A stretch of 64,000 nucleotides of DNA from contig JAJDCP010000192.1 of the NCBI GenBank assembly GCA_029260765.1, positions 35,270 to 99,269 of the forward strand, read 5' to 3'. The DNA is from Planctomycetota bacterium (GTDB lineage Bacteria > Planctomycetota > J058 > JAJDCP01). Below, piece after piece: positions 36,901 through 44,559 of the stretch. The translations under genes were made by a program, and so were the position numbers. Numbering within the stretch: position 1 is the stretch's first letter; the number at the start of each line of letters is the position of its first letter. The notes beneath the pieces are model-generated. The model had not been told where the DNA came from, ran no database searches, and saw only the letters and a program-made list of their open reading frames with translations.

Positions 36901-38631
36901 GCCCGCGACCGCCTGGGCAGATGGCGCGGCAAAGAAGCGCGCCAGCTCAGGGCTGCGCCCCCAGCGCACCCGCATCCGCGCGAGCAGCACCAGCACCTGC
37001 AGCGAGTCCCCACCCGCCGCCAGAAAGCTCTGCTCCGGTTCCACAGCCCGGCCCAGCACCTCTCCGAACAGGCCGGCCAGCTCGACTGCCAGCGCGGAAG
37101 CCGCGTCTCCGCGCCGGGCAGGAGCCTCCGGGGCCGACGTGCCTGCAGGCAGCGCGTCTGCCTGCGCAAGCAGCGTCCGCAGCGCGGCGCGGTCCAATTT
37201 CCCCCGCGCGGTGCGAGGCAGCGCTTCGAGCCGCAGGAAACGCGCGGGCAGGCAGGCACCGGGCAGGCGTTCGAGCAGCCAGCTGCGCAGCCGCTCTTCT
37301 GGGGCGGTCCCTACCAGGAAAGCGACCAGCCGAGGTCCCTCAACCACGAGCACACCAGCGTCGCGGACCTCGGGGTGGGCGCGGAGCCGCGCTGCCACGC
37401 CCTCGGGCTCTACCCGCACGCCATGGATCTTGGTCTGATGGTCGAGGCGCCCGGCGAAATGCAGCAAACCGTCCGCGTCGAGCCAACCACGATCACCGCT
37501 GCGGTACCAGGGCTCTTGCGGCCGCGCCGCGTGGATCTCGAACAGTGGACTGCCGCGCAGGCCGCCCAGACTGCGGAAGGGGCTGGCGATGACGATCTCG
37601 CCGCGCGTCCCCGGTGGCACCAGCTGCTCGTCTGCGAGGATGCCGACAAAGGTATCGGGCAGCGGCCAGCCCAGAGCTTGCACGCCCTCCGGCGCGGGCT
37701 GGGGAATCGGGTAGCAGCAGCGGGCCAGAGTGGTCTCACTCGGCCCGTAGAGGTTGTACAGCCCGGTCGCGCTATGGGGAAAGGCCGCCCGCCAGCGCTC
37801 TACCAGGCTGCTATGCAACGCTTCACCAGCGAAGAACACCCGGCGCAACGCAGGCAGGCGCACCTCTGCGGGCCGCTCTTCGAGCCAGAAGCCGGCCAGA
37901 GTCGGGACTGTATGCAACAGGCTGATTGCCTGCTGCTCGAGCCAGGGCAGCAGCCGCCGCGGGTCCAGGCGCTGCTCCTCGTCGGGGATCAGCAGACAGC
38001 CGCCGCTGGTCAGCGGCAGGAAGATCTCCCGCAGCACCACATCGAAGCCCAGTCCGGTGACATGCGCAACCCGGGTGTGGGGGCCCGTCTGCGCGCAGTC
38101 GCGCTGCCACGCCAGGAAGTGGGCCAGCCCAGCGCGGGAGCCGCGGATCCCGCGCGGACGTCCGGTCGTGCCGGAGCTGAAGACCAGGTAGCCCGCACCC
38201 TCAGCCTGCAACGCAGGCGCGGGGCAGGCCGCCGCGGTAGCACAGCTGCCATCCCGGGGATCGATCGTGAGTGCTGGGAATCCGTCAGGTAGGGGAGCTG
38301 GACCGCAACGCAGCACGAGCCGGGGCCGCACCTCCTCCAACTGCTCGCGAAGCCGCGGCCCCGCCATTCCTTCGGCCTCGACCAGCAAGAAGGCTGCGCC
38401 CGCCAGCAGACTCCCACAGGCCCCGATCACCATCCCGGGACCGCGCGTGCCCACGACCGCCACGGCGTCGCTCGCCTGCACGCCCGCAGCCCGGAGGGCG
38501 CCTGCGAGCCCACAAGCGCGCTGCCAGAGCTGCCCATAGGAGATGCTGGTGGCGCCATGACGCAGCGCCTGCAGGGCGGGATGCTGCAGGGCGTGTTCCT
38601 GTATGCAGGCCATCGGGTCGGGTGCATGCAT
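33982..38631 (-). CDS. nonribosomal peptide synthetase, A-T-C-T-C
   Basis: A 1549-residue protein. Adenylation domain, about 10-490: FSSGTTGRPRG (151-161), GFDVVLREIF with Asp197 as the amino-acid-anchoring Asp, YNLYGPSETT (292-301), YRSGDRGW and Lys478 in TARGKLDR; it should activate an alpha-amino acid. T1, about 510-585: FLAAGGDSL, Ser543. C1, about 595-1025: HHLAFDAWS, His726 and Asp730. T2, about 1045-1115: FFALGGHSLLAL, Ser1074, with no adenylation domain of its own. C2, about 1125-1545: SHHLVADCFS, His1254 and Asp1258. There is no thioesterase; the chain ends with a condensation domain, which fits passing the product to the carrier of the A-T-TE protein. It starts six bases after the cupin stop. 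Confidence 0.93.
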   Translation of the reverse strand: MHAPDPMACIQEHALQHPALQALRHGATSISYGQLWQRACGLAGALRAAGVQASDAVAVVGTRGPGMVIGACGSLLAGAAFLLVEAEGMAGPRLREQLEEVRPRLVLRCGPAPLPDGFPALTIDPRDGSCATAAACPAPALQAEGAGYLVFSSGTTGRPRGIRGSRAGLAHFLAWQRDCAQTGPHTRVAHVTGLGFDVVLREIFLPLTSGGCLLIPDEEQRLDPRRLLPWLEQQAISLLHTVPTLAGFWLEERPAEVRLPALRRVFFAGEALHSSLVERWRAAFPHSATGLYNLYGPSETTLARCCYPIPQPAPEGVQALGWPLPDTFVGILADEQLVPPGTRGEIVIASPFRSLGGLRGSPLFEIHAARPQEPWYRSGDRGWLDADGLLHFAGRLDHQTKIHGVRVEPEGVAARLRAHPEVRDAGVLVVEGPRLVAFLVGTAPEERLRSWLLERLPGACLPARFLRLEALPRTARGKLDRAALRTLLAQADALPAGTSAPEAPARRGDAASALAVELAGLFGEVLGRAVEPEQSFLAAGGDSLQVLVLLARMRVRWGRSPELARFFAAPSAQAVAGWLAGQQGPAAPLETPLLPVQRGGPLPVSPIQERLWLHAQLEPEAAYNLLVAVHSEQGFAAGALAKALEHLCERHEVLRSRFPLQAGRPVQVVDCASRVSLQAEPAEVDRKRLGEAELRRRFDLEKEHPLRARLLQEEDGSELLLLTVHHLAFDAWSRPVLLRDLAALLQDPPAGLPRLPVQVADLAAWQRARPAVPAAMDYWRAQLRDVLPLPLPTARPRPDRQDYRAGSCRARLSGQQVAALAALAADQQATLFQVLLAGFQLLLHGWTGAHDITCGAPFSQRDRPELSDLIGCCIHLFALRNDCRGALSFVEFLQRVRATCLQALQHREVDFGQVVAEVCGPRDLRRHPLFDVLFNFLERPPLPEAPPGISFPTLVPPLARFALTLYLKEVQGSLSLVLVYQQALFDEPPMQALLDDFSRLLAALCARPNAPLRSLLEPLRSTREGILPTPAQASVVPLPAPSQAIEQVVTEVWEELLGCRPARSDNFFALGGHSLLALQARSRLQERLGLELPLRALFQTGSLAALGQELARAKVRGASAAAPGRGKLPLTAAQRRYLQTHGEAGASLVIPRAVWLRGPLEPDRLAEALQLVCARHPVLLSSFHEGPEGCWQEPEAFALPRLEVEDLASASEFELAARLRALGEKPLARTGPQVEFQLWRRSASEHLLCLRSHHLVADCFSLGIPVHGEGWRAGVLFPELLAVYAALADGAPLPAPPARFSDFVTRQVCWLAGAEADAQRRAWRSRLAGAEALELPADGRRPAAGEHTGRRLALRLPAPLSERLRQLARAHGATCTTAVVAAFKAFLAKLSGQEDLCVATMSANRQVWDLPELVGPLANTLLLRSQVPQNASFRSRLQAEREALAFAFAHQQLPSEEIAAELPFRARCLLHRVGPARHQAAGLRLEPHTVPRELSKVDLSLVLVDRGRGALSGWLESSRALFSDATAQGQLDGLLACIEASLAAPEEGC

Positions 38632-38637
38632 CGCGGG

Positions 38638-39195
38638 CTACCAGTCCTGTTCGCGCTGGATCTTGCCGTCGAACACCTGGATCATGCTGCGGTCGAAGTT
38701 GCGCGGAGCGTGGTCGAAGCGGTCGACCGGCCCGCGACGATCATAGCCGAGCACTTGCAGCAGCTCGAGATCCTGACTGCCCGCGCTCTCGAACCAGTAG
38801 CGGGTGCTGCGCGGGATCAAGATGCCCTCGTGCGGCCCGAGCTCAGCGAGCAGCACGTCCTCCTCGCCATAGAACCGTGCCCGCCCGCGCACAACCCACC
38901 AGAAGCCGTCGACCCCCTCGTGCGAATGCGGGTTCTCCTCGCTGCCCTTGCGCAGAACCTGCACGCTGGCACGGATCGAGGTGGTCTGGCAGAGCCGCAC
39001 GACTTCCTTTCCCTGGCTACGTGCCGGCGGTTTCGCGTAGCCGAAGAGCACGGGCTCCATGGTGGGCGCGGCGCGGACCTGTTCGCTGCGCAGGCGCTGG
39101 AACCTGCGCACGAAAGACCGCGCCCCGCGGGTTCGCGCCCGCAGTTGCTCGCCCAATGATTGCAGACCGGCCGTAAGTTCTTGCAACATAGTCAT
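38638..39195 (-). CDS. cupin-domain protein
   Basis: A 185-residue protein from ATG 39195, which overlaps the stop of the glycosyltransferase gene (ATGA). Residues about 75-165 form a single cupin: RKGSEENPHSHEGVDGFWWV (the HxHx(4-6)E-type first motif, with His and Glu), then a Gly-rich turn and ILIPRSTRYWFESAGSQDLE. The first motif has His-Ser-His and a following acidic or Gly residue, so a metal could bind, but the second-motif His is replaced (P-R-S-T-R), making catalysis uncertain. N-terminal 45 residues are helical and basic. Tight coupling to the synthetase gene suggests a role in tailoring or binding an intermediate. Confidence 0.8.
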   Translation of the reverse strand: MTMLQELTAGLQSLGEQLRARTRGARSFVRRFQRLRSEQVRAAPTMEPVLFGYAKPPARSQGKEVVRLCQTTSIRASVQVLRKGSEENPHSHEGVDGFWWVVRGRARFYGEEDVLLAELGPHEGILIPRSTRYWFESAGSQDLELLQVLGYDRRGPVDRFDHAPRNFDRSMIQVFDGKIQREQDW

Positions 39196-40085
39196 CTCCG
39201 CGCCCGCAGCTGTTCCCAGAAAAAGCCAGCCGCCGTCGAAGCCTGCGCCATCGCGGTCAAGCCCACCTCCAGCCATGCCCGCGGTGCCGCCTCTTGACGC
39301 AATGGATGCCGCAGCAAGCCGAGGTAGAAACCGGCTGGCTGGTAGACCTGGCTGCGCTGCTCGCAAACGGCGTGGAAACGCCAGTTCCCGCGGCCATACT
39401 TAAAATGCTGGGACAGGAATCCTACCAGATCCAGCTGATGGGCGTGGCGCACGCGCGCCGCGGGCAGGTAGTGCATCGGCCAGCCTCGCTGCAGCCAGCG
39501 TTCGCAGAGCTCGCGGTCCTCGGCTCCGGCGCGCGGAAAGCCCTCATCGAAGCCACCGAGCTCGACGAAACGCGCCCGTGGAAGCGCGAGGTTGTTCGAG
39601 GTCAAGAAGCGGCCCGCCCGCAGCGGTGTATGGTAGTACGCGTACAAGTAATCGATGATCGACTGCGAGACCGAGGAATAGACGCTGTCTGGCAAGTCGT
39701 TCAGCGTATGGCCCCCCAGCATCGCGTCGGGAGAGGACGAGAATCGCTCGGCCAAAGTGCACAACCAGTCGGACTCGGCGGTGCAGTCATCGTCGATGAA
39801 AGCCAGATGCGTACCTTGCGCCGACGAGGCCCCCAAATTGCGCGCCGCCGCAGGTCCGGCGTGGGCCTGGCGCAGGCAGCGCAGCCGGAGCCCGGGCTCA
39901 CTGGCGACGATCGGCTGATGGCCCCCGTCGTCGACGAGCAACACCTCGTAGCCATCGCCGGGAAAGCGCTGCCCAGCCAACGACGCCAGGCAGGCACGCA
40001 GGCTCTCGGGACGGTCATAGCTCGGAACCACCACCGACAGAGACACACCGTTCCTGGCGATCAAGGGCCCGGGCTCACTCCGCAT
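39192..40085 (-). CDS. family 2 glycosyltransferase
   Basis: A 297-residue GT-A enzyme from ATG 40085, chosen because GGAG lies five bases upstream; longer frames to 40121 or 40157 are possible. The nucleotide-sugar fold is plain: SLSVVVPSYDRPESLRACLA, LLVDDGG, ARNLGASSAQGTHLAFIDDD with the metal-binding acidic cluster, NNLALPRARFVELGGFDEGF and AGAEDRELCERWLQRG with the catalytic Glu-Asp. Such enzymes transfer a sugar from a nucleotide donor. There is no N-terminal signal and at most a weak C-terminal hydrophobic stretch. It leads the minus-strand operon glycosyltransferase-cupin-synthetase, so glycosylation of the product is possible. Confidence 0.9.
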   Translation of the reverse strand: MRSEPGPLIARNGVSLSVVVPSYDRPESLRACLASLAGQRFPGDGYEVLLVDDGGHQPIVASEPGLRLRCLRQAHAGPAAARNLGASSAQGTHLAFIDDDCTAESDWLCTLAERFSSSPDAMLGGHTLNDLPDSVYSSVSQSIIDYLYAYYHTPLRAGRFLTSNNLALPRARFVELGGFDEGFPRAGAEDRELCERWLQRGWPMHYLPAARVRHAHQLDLVGFLSQHFKYGRGNWRFHAVCEQRSQVYQPAGFYLGLLRHPLRQEAAPRAWLEVGLTAMAQASTAAGFFWEQLRARR

Positions 40086-40269
40086 AGTCGCTCCATGTCC
40101 TGCGCCGAAGCACCGGAGCATGCCCTCTGAGACGGCAATGTCAAGGGATCGCAACACAAGGCCCGCCTCTCAGGGCGGAGATGGGTAGAGGAAGCCGCGC
40201 GGAGCCGTTCGCCCAGCAGCCTCCCGATCGTGTATTCTCTGCATCCAGATCGCCCCTGAGGAGCCACGC

Positions 40270-40764
40270 ATGGCCCTGATCGACTGTCCCGAATGCGAGC
40301 AGCGCGTCTCTGACCGTGCCGAAGCCTGTCCGCACTGCGGCTTTCCCGTGCGCAAAGAGCTTGCGTTGAAGAGACGAGGCTCCCAGGCCGAAGACGAGGT
40401 GCTGGCCGAGGTCTCACCGGCGGTCTTCGGGCGCAGCCCCCTGCTGCACATTTTCGTGGCCCCCCTGTGCCTGGTGCTGGTCGGCCTGCTGATCTACCTG
40501 ATCGAGTGGCTGCGTTGCCGCGCGACCCGGCTGATCGTGACGCGTTCGCGCACGATCCTGCATTCGGGGCTGCTCGCCCGCACGACCAACGAGGTCCGCC
40601 ACGAGGACATCCGCAACATCCAGGTGATTCAGGGCGCTATAGACCGCATCTTCGGACTCGGCACTCTCGAGCTCTCCAGCGCCGGTCAGGGAGACATCGA
40701 GATCCATGTCGCAGGGCTGCCGGGCCCCGAGAAGCTGGCCGACCTGATCCGCGAACACCGCTGA
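40270..40764 (+). CDS. zinc-ribbon and bacterial PH-domain membrane protein
   Basis: A 164-residue protein with a ribosome site (GAGGAG) before its ATG. It starts with a zinc ribbon, CPECEQRVSDRAEACPHCGF (two CxxC pairs at residues 6-9 and 21-24), then one or two hydrophobic helices (LLHIFVAPLCLVLVGLLIYL), and ends with a bPH2/DUF304-like domain: CRATRLIVTRSRTILHSGLL and RHEDIRNIQVIQGAIDRIFG LGTLEL. This pattern is common for small membrane proteins of unknown role. It is divergent from the glycosyltransferase gene. Confidence 0.85.
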   Translation: MALIDCPECEQRVSDRAEACPHCGFPVRKELALKRRGSQAEDEVLAEVSPAVFGRSPLLHIFVAPLCLVLVGLLIYLIEWLRCRATRLIVTRSRTILHSGLLARTTNEVRHEDIRNIQVIQGAIDRIFGLGTLELSSAGQGDIEIHVAGLPGPEKLADLIREHR

Positions 40765-40861
40765 GCCTGCGCGTGGACTGTGGCCTCACTCGTACCACCG
40801 CGGCGTGACAGTGCGTGTAGTGTAGACTGCGAGAAAGCCGAGTCCTTGGAGGGAAACACCG

Positions 40862-41056
40862 ATGCCCGATCCAGACAAGACCGAGGAACGACGTCTATGG
40901 ACCAAGGCGCTGATCTCTGCGCTCAATGGCGTGGTGATCCGCGGGGATACCGACTCGCGCGAAGCTGCTGAGGCAGCCGCCGTGCTCGCCGATTGCGCGG
41001 TAGACGAATGGCGCAAGCGCTGGGAGCACGCAGAGCCGCCGCCGACGGACTTCTAG
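40862..41056 (+). CDS. small hypothetical protein
   Basis: A 64-residue soluble protein with GGAGGG upstream of its ATG. It is charged and helical, with two cysteine-free segments (DTDSREAAEAAAVLADCAVD contains the one Cys). No family is recognised. It ends 15 bases from the converging phosphofructokinase gene. The ribosome site and codon use argue that it is real. Confidence 0.6.
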   Translation: MPDPDKTEERRLWTKALISALNGVVIRGDTDSREAAEAAAVLADCAVDEWRKRWEHAEPPPTDF

Positions 41057-41071
41057 GAGTGTCGGAGGAGA

Positions 41072-42481
41072 CTACTTCTTCTTCTTCTTCTTGCCTTTCG
41101 ACGTCGAAGCAGCCGTCTTGCCCGGCGCGGCTGCGGCTGCGGCTGGGGCTGCGGCTGCGGCTGCGGCTGCAGCCGCGACCGATCGCGAGGCTGCATCCCG
41201 GATGCCCTTTTCGAAATCGAGCGCCGGCGGTTCGAAGGCGATCAGAGCCTGGAACTGCTCGCGGAATTCGTGCAGGTCCAGCTTGGCCGTCGCCGCGAAT
41301 TTGGCCAGCTCGTGGGCATCTTCGAAGTCGTCACGCCGCAGCCGCAACATGTAACGGCGCGCGATCGCGTAGCTGGCGCATTGGATATCGACCAGCCGGA
41401 CCCGGGTCCGATTGGTGACCGGGTCGAGCATCTCCGAGAAGGGTATGGGCACGAACCGACCCCCCTGCATCGAGACCATCGAGGCATTGCCTCCCGAGAG
41501 CAGGAACTTCGCAGCGCAGTATCCCAGATCACGCGTGTACTCGAGGTCGTAGGGCACGGGGTCGGCACAGCGCAGCTCGTAGCCGATGTTCTTGGCGATC
41601 ACCGTCGACTTGATCCCGAACTCGCGCAACCGCCGCTGGACCGCGTGCTTCAACGTCTCGCCGATGTTGACCTCGGCGATGCGCAAGTGGCCGTGGGCAT
41701 CCCTCTCGGCCTCGGCGGCCTGGGTCAAATCGGCCGGATCGATACGCAGCACCACGCCCTCGGCAATCACGGCCACTCCGTCAGGCCGCCCGTAGCTGAG
41801 CCGCTTGATGATCGCACCGACGAGCGTATCGACCAAGGCCTTGAGGCGGATATTGCCTTCCGGGAACTCTTCGGGAATCAAGCTGAGCGTGGCCCCCGCA
41901 GCCTTGCCGATTCCCAGCGCCAGGTGCCCGGCTTTGCGCCCCATCGCGATGAGGAAATACCAACGTGAGGTCGTCTTGGCATCGACCATCAGGTTCTTGA
42001 CGATCTCGCAGCCCACGTGGCGGGCAGTCTGGAAGCCGAAAGTGTTGATCTCGGGGGGCAGGTCGAGGTCGTTGTCGATGGTTTTGGGAACGTGCGCCAC
42101 GCGGATACGGCCTTCGGACTTCTGCTCGAGGCGCATGGCTGAATAGGCGGTGTCGTCTCCGCCAATCGTGATCAGCTTGTCGACGTTCAGCCGCAGGAGG
42201 GAAATCACCGTGTTCTCCAACAACTGGGGATCCACGGTCGGGTTGGCCCGCGAGATCCCGATGTGGGAGCCCCCGGTGAAGTGGATGCGGCTGATGCCTG
42301 CGATGGTCAGCGGCATCACTCTCTCGACGTTGCCATGCTGCAGATTGCTGAAACCATCACGGATTCCCAGCACCTCGACGCCTTCGAGTTGGCTGCGGAT
42401 CGTCGCTGCACCGATCACACTGTTGATACCCGGTGCCGGCCCTCCTCCAACCAGGATGGCGAGGTTCTTCTTTCGGCTCAT
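41072..42481 (-). CDS. 6-phosphofructokinase, PPi-dependent type, with Ala/Lys-rich tail
   Basis: A 469-residue enzyme from ATG 42481, preceded by GGAGGA at seven bases. It opens with LAILVGGGPAPGIN and carries ITIGGDDT (residues 105-111) and PKTIDND (132-138). In this family, GGDD in place of GGDG and Lys in PKTIDND mark pyrophosphate-dependent enzymes, which phosphorylate fructose 6-phosphate reversibly in glycolysis. Other family motifs are MGRKAGHLAL and YELRCADP. The last 45 residues are not part of the known fold: a long poly-Ala/Pro run and then six lysines at the end, coded by short tandem repeats. The tail could be a variable, basic appendage. The gene stands alone. Confidence 0.92.
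   Translation of the reverse strand: MSRKKNLAILVGGGPAPGINSVIGAATIRSQLEGVEVLGIRDGFSNLQHGNVERVMPLTIAGISRIHFTGGSHIGISRANPTVDPQLLENTVISLLRLNVDKLITIGGDDTAYSAMRLEQKSEGRIRVAHVPKTIDNDLDLPPEINTFGFQTARHVGCEIVKNLMVDAKTTSRWYFLIAMGRKAGHLALGIGKAAGATLSLIPEEFPEGNIRLKALVDTLVGAIIKRLSYGRPDGVAVIAEGVVLRIDPADLTQAAEAERDAHGHLRIAEVNIGETLKHAVQRRLREFGIKSTVIAKNIGYELRCADPVPYDLEYTRDLGYCAAKFLLSGGNASMVSMQGGRFVPIPFSEMLDPVTNRTRVRLVDIQCASYAIARRYMLRLRRDDFEDAHELAKFAATAKLDLHEFREQFQALIAFEPPALDFEKGIRDAASRSVAAAAAAAAAAPAAAAAAPGKTAASTSKGKKKKKK
41126..41175 (-). repeat. GCGGCT microsatellite inside the phosphofructokinase gene
   Basis: Tandem copies of the hexamer GCGGCT, with one imperfect unit (GGGGCT), encode an alternating Ala codon run near the C-terminus of the phosphofructokinase. 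A second short CTT repeat at about 41072-41092 encodes the terminal lysines. Such tracts are prone to slippage; changes in units of three or six keep the frame. Confidence 0.8.
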
Positions 42482-43046
42482 GGTGGATTCCTCCATCGCG
42501 CTCGGGGGAGTGCTTGTGTACACGCCAGAATGCCCCGAATGAGCCCGGACAGGCAAGCTGAATCTCGACCAGCGGCAGGGAATCGCACCCGACATCTCAG
42601 GAATTCCCGATCTCACAGCACACACGACCGGCGTCCATCGTCCATCCCGTCGCGCTCTGTGGGTGGCCGCACTCCAGCGATGCGGCTGGCAGGCTTGCTG
42701 CCGAGCAGGCGACGGTCCCCAGGTGGGACTGCGCATCCAGATGTCTCCGCCCCCCGGACCGTAAAAAACGCTTCCGCCGGCAGAAGCCGCTGTGCACCAG
42801 CTCGCGGCTTTGGGGACGGCGCATCCCTGTGCCCAGGTCCTGCTTCGAGTACTCGAAGCATCTGCCCAGCGACAAGTAGGGACCTCAATAAGAGCTGTGG
42901 CAGGCATGTCACAACCGTCGTCCCCTGCCCATGGGGTCGACCCTCTGTCCTATGAAGCAACGGCGCTCCCCCAGTGCTGGGGTGGCACTCGCTTTGCAGT
43001 CGCACCCGTCCAAGCGTCCAGCGAGACGCCCTTTGGGAGGGAACCC
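42482..43046. other. divergent intergenic region without a supported gene
   Basis: About 565 bases between the starts of the phosphofructokinase and the lipoprotein gene. Open frames cross it on both strands as extensions of those genes, but they lack signal or family motifs. Both promoters should be here; I see no convincing palindrome or riboswitch. Confidence 0.5.
43035..43041 (+). promoter_or_regulatory. ribosome binding site deciding a TTG start
   Basis: GGGAGGG, five bases before TTG 43047. It places the lipoprotein start right before its signal peptide and rules out the far longer in-frame extension. Confidence 0.65.
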
Positions 43047-43958
43047 TTGCGATCGATCTGCCTGACCCTTGTCGCCCCGCTCTTGATCGGCTGCGTCTCG
43101 TCGCCGACCGACGCCGCACACCCCACTGCATCGCCAGCCAAGACCCACCGGGTGTTGGTGGCAGCTGTCGCCATGCCAGAGGACGCCGACGATGCGGCCA
43201 GCAGGGACGTGCTGCAGCGCGAGCTCTTCCGTCAACTCGATGCGCATCCCGGCTTTGCGCCGATGCGGGCGCGTGAGGATGCCCAGGGCCGGGCCGACTG
43301 CCTGTTGGCCGTGCGCGCCGTGCCATCGCAGCCGGGACAACTTGCATTGGAAGGCCGGCTGCTGATCTTCCCGAGCGGCAACCTGGTCGGGTTGGCGGCA
43401 GGCGGCAGCGCGGGCGCGGACTTCGAGGACGCGGCCCGTGAGGCCTGCGGGGTGATGATCGCCGAGCTGGAGACCCAGACCCATTCCGGACTGCCCCGCG
43501 CCGAGCCCCGAGCGCCCCGCATCCGGCTCGCTGGCATCGGCTTCAGCCGGACAGCACAGCACGCTGCCCCTGAGCTCGCGGCACGCCTCGAGCCGCAGCT
43601 GAAGTTCCGCCTGGAGACCGAGCTGCTGGCCGCGGGCAAGTGGGCGCTGGTGCCCGGACAAGAGGAAGTAGACCTGTTCACTGAGGCGATGGACGCTCAG
43701 GACATGGGCAAGCTGCAAGGCGCCGAGCTGGTGGTGCGCGCCTCGGTCACGCACATGGCGGGGCCGCCGACTCCCGAGCTGGAGATCACGCTACAGACGC
43801 TGGGAATGGCTGATGGCCGCGTACAAGCTGCGTTCAAGGCCCAAACCAAGCCCGAGGCCGGTGACGGATGGCCCGAGCGCATGGATGGCGCCGCCTCCGC
43901 CCTGCTGCACACTCTGGTCGCTGCGCTCAAGAACAGCGTAAGTGCCGACGCGCCGTAG
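43047..43958 (+). CDS. predicted lipoprotein of unknown function
   Basis: A 303-residue protein from TTG 43047. A short signal, LRSICLTLVAPLLIGC, ends in a lipobox (LIGC), so the mature protein should start with a lipid-bearing Cys. The body has two similar-looking alpha/beta halves: THRVLVAAVAMPEDADD to VMIAELE, and RIRLAGIGFSRTAQ to LQTLGMADGRVQ. This layout resembles lipoproteins with CsgG/TolB-like domains, which sense or assemble surface structures, but the match is loose. It ends four bases before the converging membrane-protein gene. Confidence 0.7.
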   Translation: MRSICLTLVAPLLIGCVSSPTDAAHPTASPAKTHRVLVAAVAMPEDADDAASRDVLQRELFRQLDAHPGFAPMRAREDAQGRADCLLAVRAVPSQPGQLALEGRLLIFPSGNLVGLAAGGSAGADFEDAAREACGVMIAELETQTHSGLPRAEPRAPRIRLAGIGFSRTAQHAAPELAARLEPQLKFRLETELLAAGKWALVPGQEEVDLFTEAMDAQDMGKLQGAELVVRASVTHMAGPPTPELEITLQTLGMADGRVQAAFKAQTKPEAGDGWPERMDGAASALLHTLVAALKNSVSADAP

Positions 43959-43962
43959 CGGG

Positions 43963-44409
43963 TCACTCCAGCTCAAACACCAACTCCCAGTCGTCGGCCC
44001 CGTCCTGCCGGACCTCGAGCCGCGCGACCTGCCAGCCTTTGTCGGCTGGAATCAGCTGCGTCCGACAGTCTCCGCGAGCGACGGAGCCCACCAGGCGGTG
44101 GATCAGGGTCACGCTGCTCCCGTCATCCCTGGCATCGACATAGATCCCGGCTTCGTCGAGGTCGCCGAGCCGTTGGTGCACCAACGGTTGCTCGCGGATG
44201 AACGACTTCGCGGTGTAGTTGGCCTCCGCAAAGCGCGCCGTCGAGCGCGTCTGCTGCACCCACGGGATCCCGAAGGCCGCGATCAGCCAACCGACCAACA
44301 CGATCAAGCCGAGCTTGAGCAGGCGTTTGAGCAGCGACGAACCCGCGCGCTTCACCCGAACGGTGGCTTTCGGCCCCTTACGCGGTCCGCCTGAGTAGAG
44401 CCGCGGCAT
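43963..44409 (-). CDS. single-pass membrane protein, possibly Coa1-like
   Basis: A 148-residue protein with a basic start, one membrane helix (LLKLGLIVLVGWLIAAFGI) and a 90-residue outer domain. The pattern after the helix, RFAEANYTAKSFIREQPLVH QRLG, resembles Coa1-like domains (helix, 'P.V...LG', beta strands), which occur in cytochrome-oxidase assembly factors and in many bacterial proteins of unknown role. The assignment is weak. It has no visible partner genes here. Confidence 0.6.
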   Translation of the reverse strand: MPRLYSGGPRKGPKATVRVKRAGSSLLKRLLKLGLIVLVGWLIAAFGIPWVQQTRSTARFAEANYTAKSFIREQPLVHQRLGDLDEAGIYVDARDDGSSVTLIHRLVGSVARGDCRTQLIPADKGWQVARLEVRQDGADDWELVFELE

Positions 44410-44559
44410 GATCCCTCCTCCGGGCTACGGTTGGGCAACGGCGCGAGGCGCTCTTCAAGGTAGCAGGGCGAGGCTGTTCTTGCAGCGTTCGCTGCGCGGT
44501 TACTATGAGCTTGTACGCACACCCCGTGGACGCAGCGCCATCTGGCGGAGAGGAGAAGC

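Noticed and set aside
36288..38292. Long + strand frames antisense to the A-T-C-T-C synthetase
   Set aside because: Composition is typical of shadow frames, and the synthetase on the other strand is intact with all core motifs.
41126..41175. Possible CRISPR or direct-repeat array
   Set aside because: It is a six-base microsatellite without spacers, in frame within the phosphofructokinase gene.
42792..43046. N-terminal extension of the lipoprotein frame by 85 codons
   Set aside because: It would bury the lipoprotein signal peptide; GGGAGGG before TTG 43047 marks a better start.
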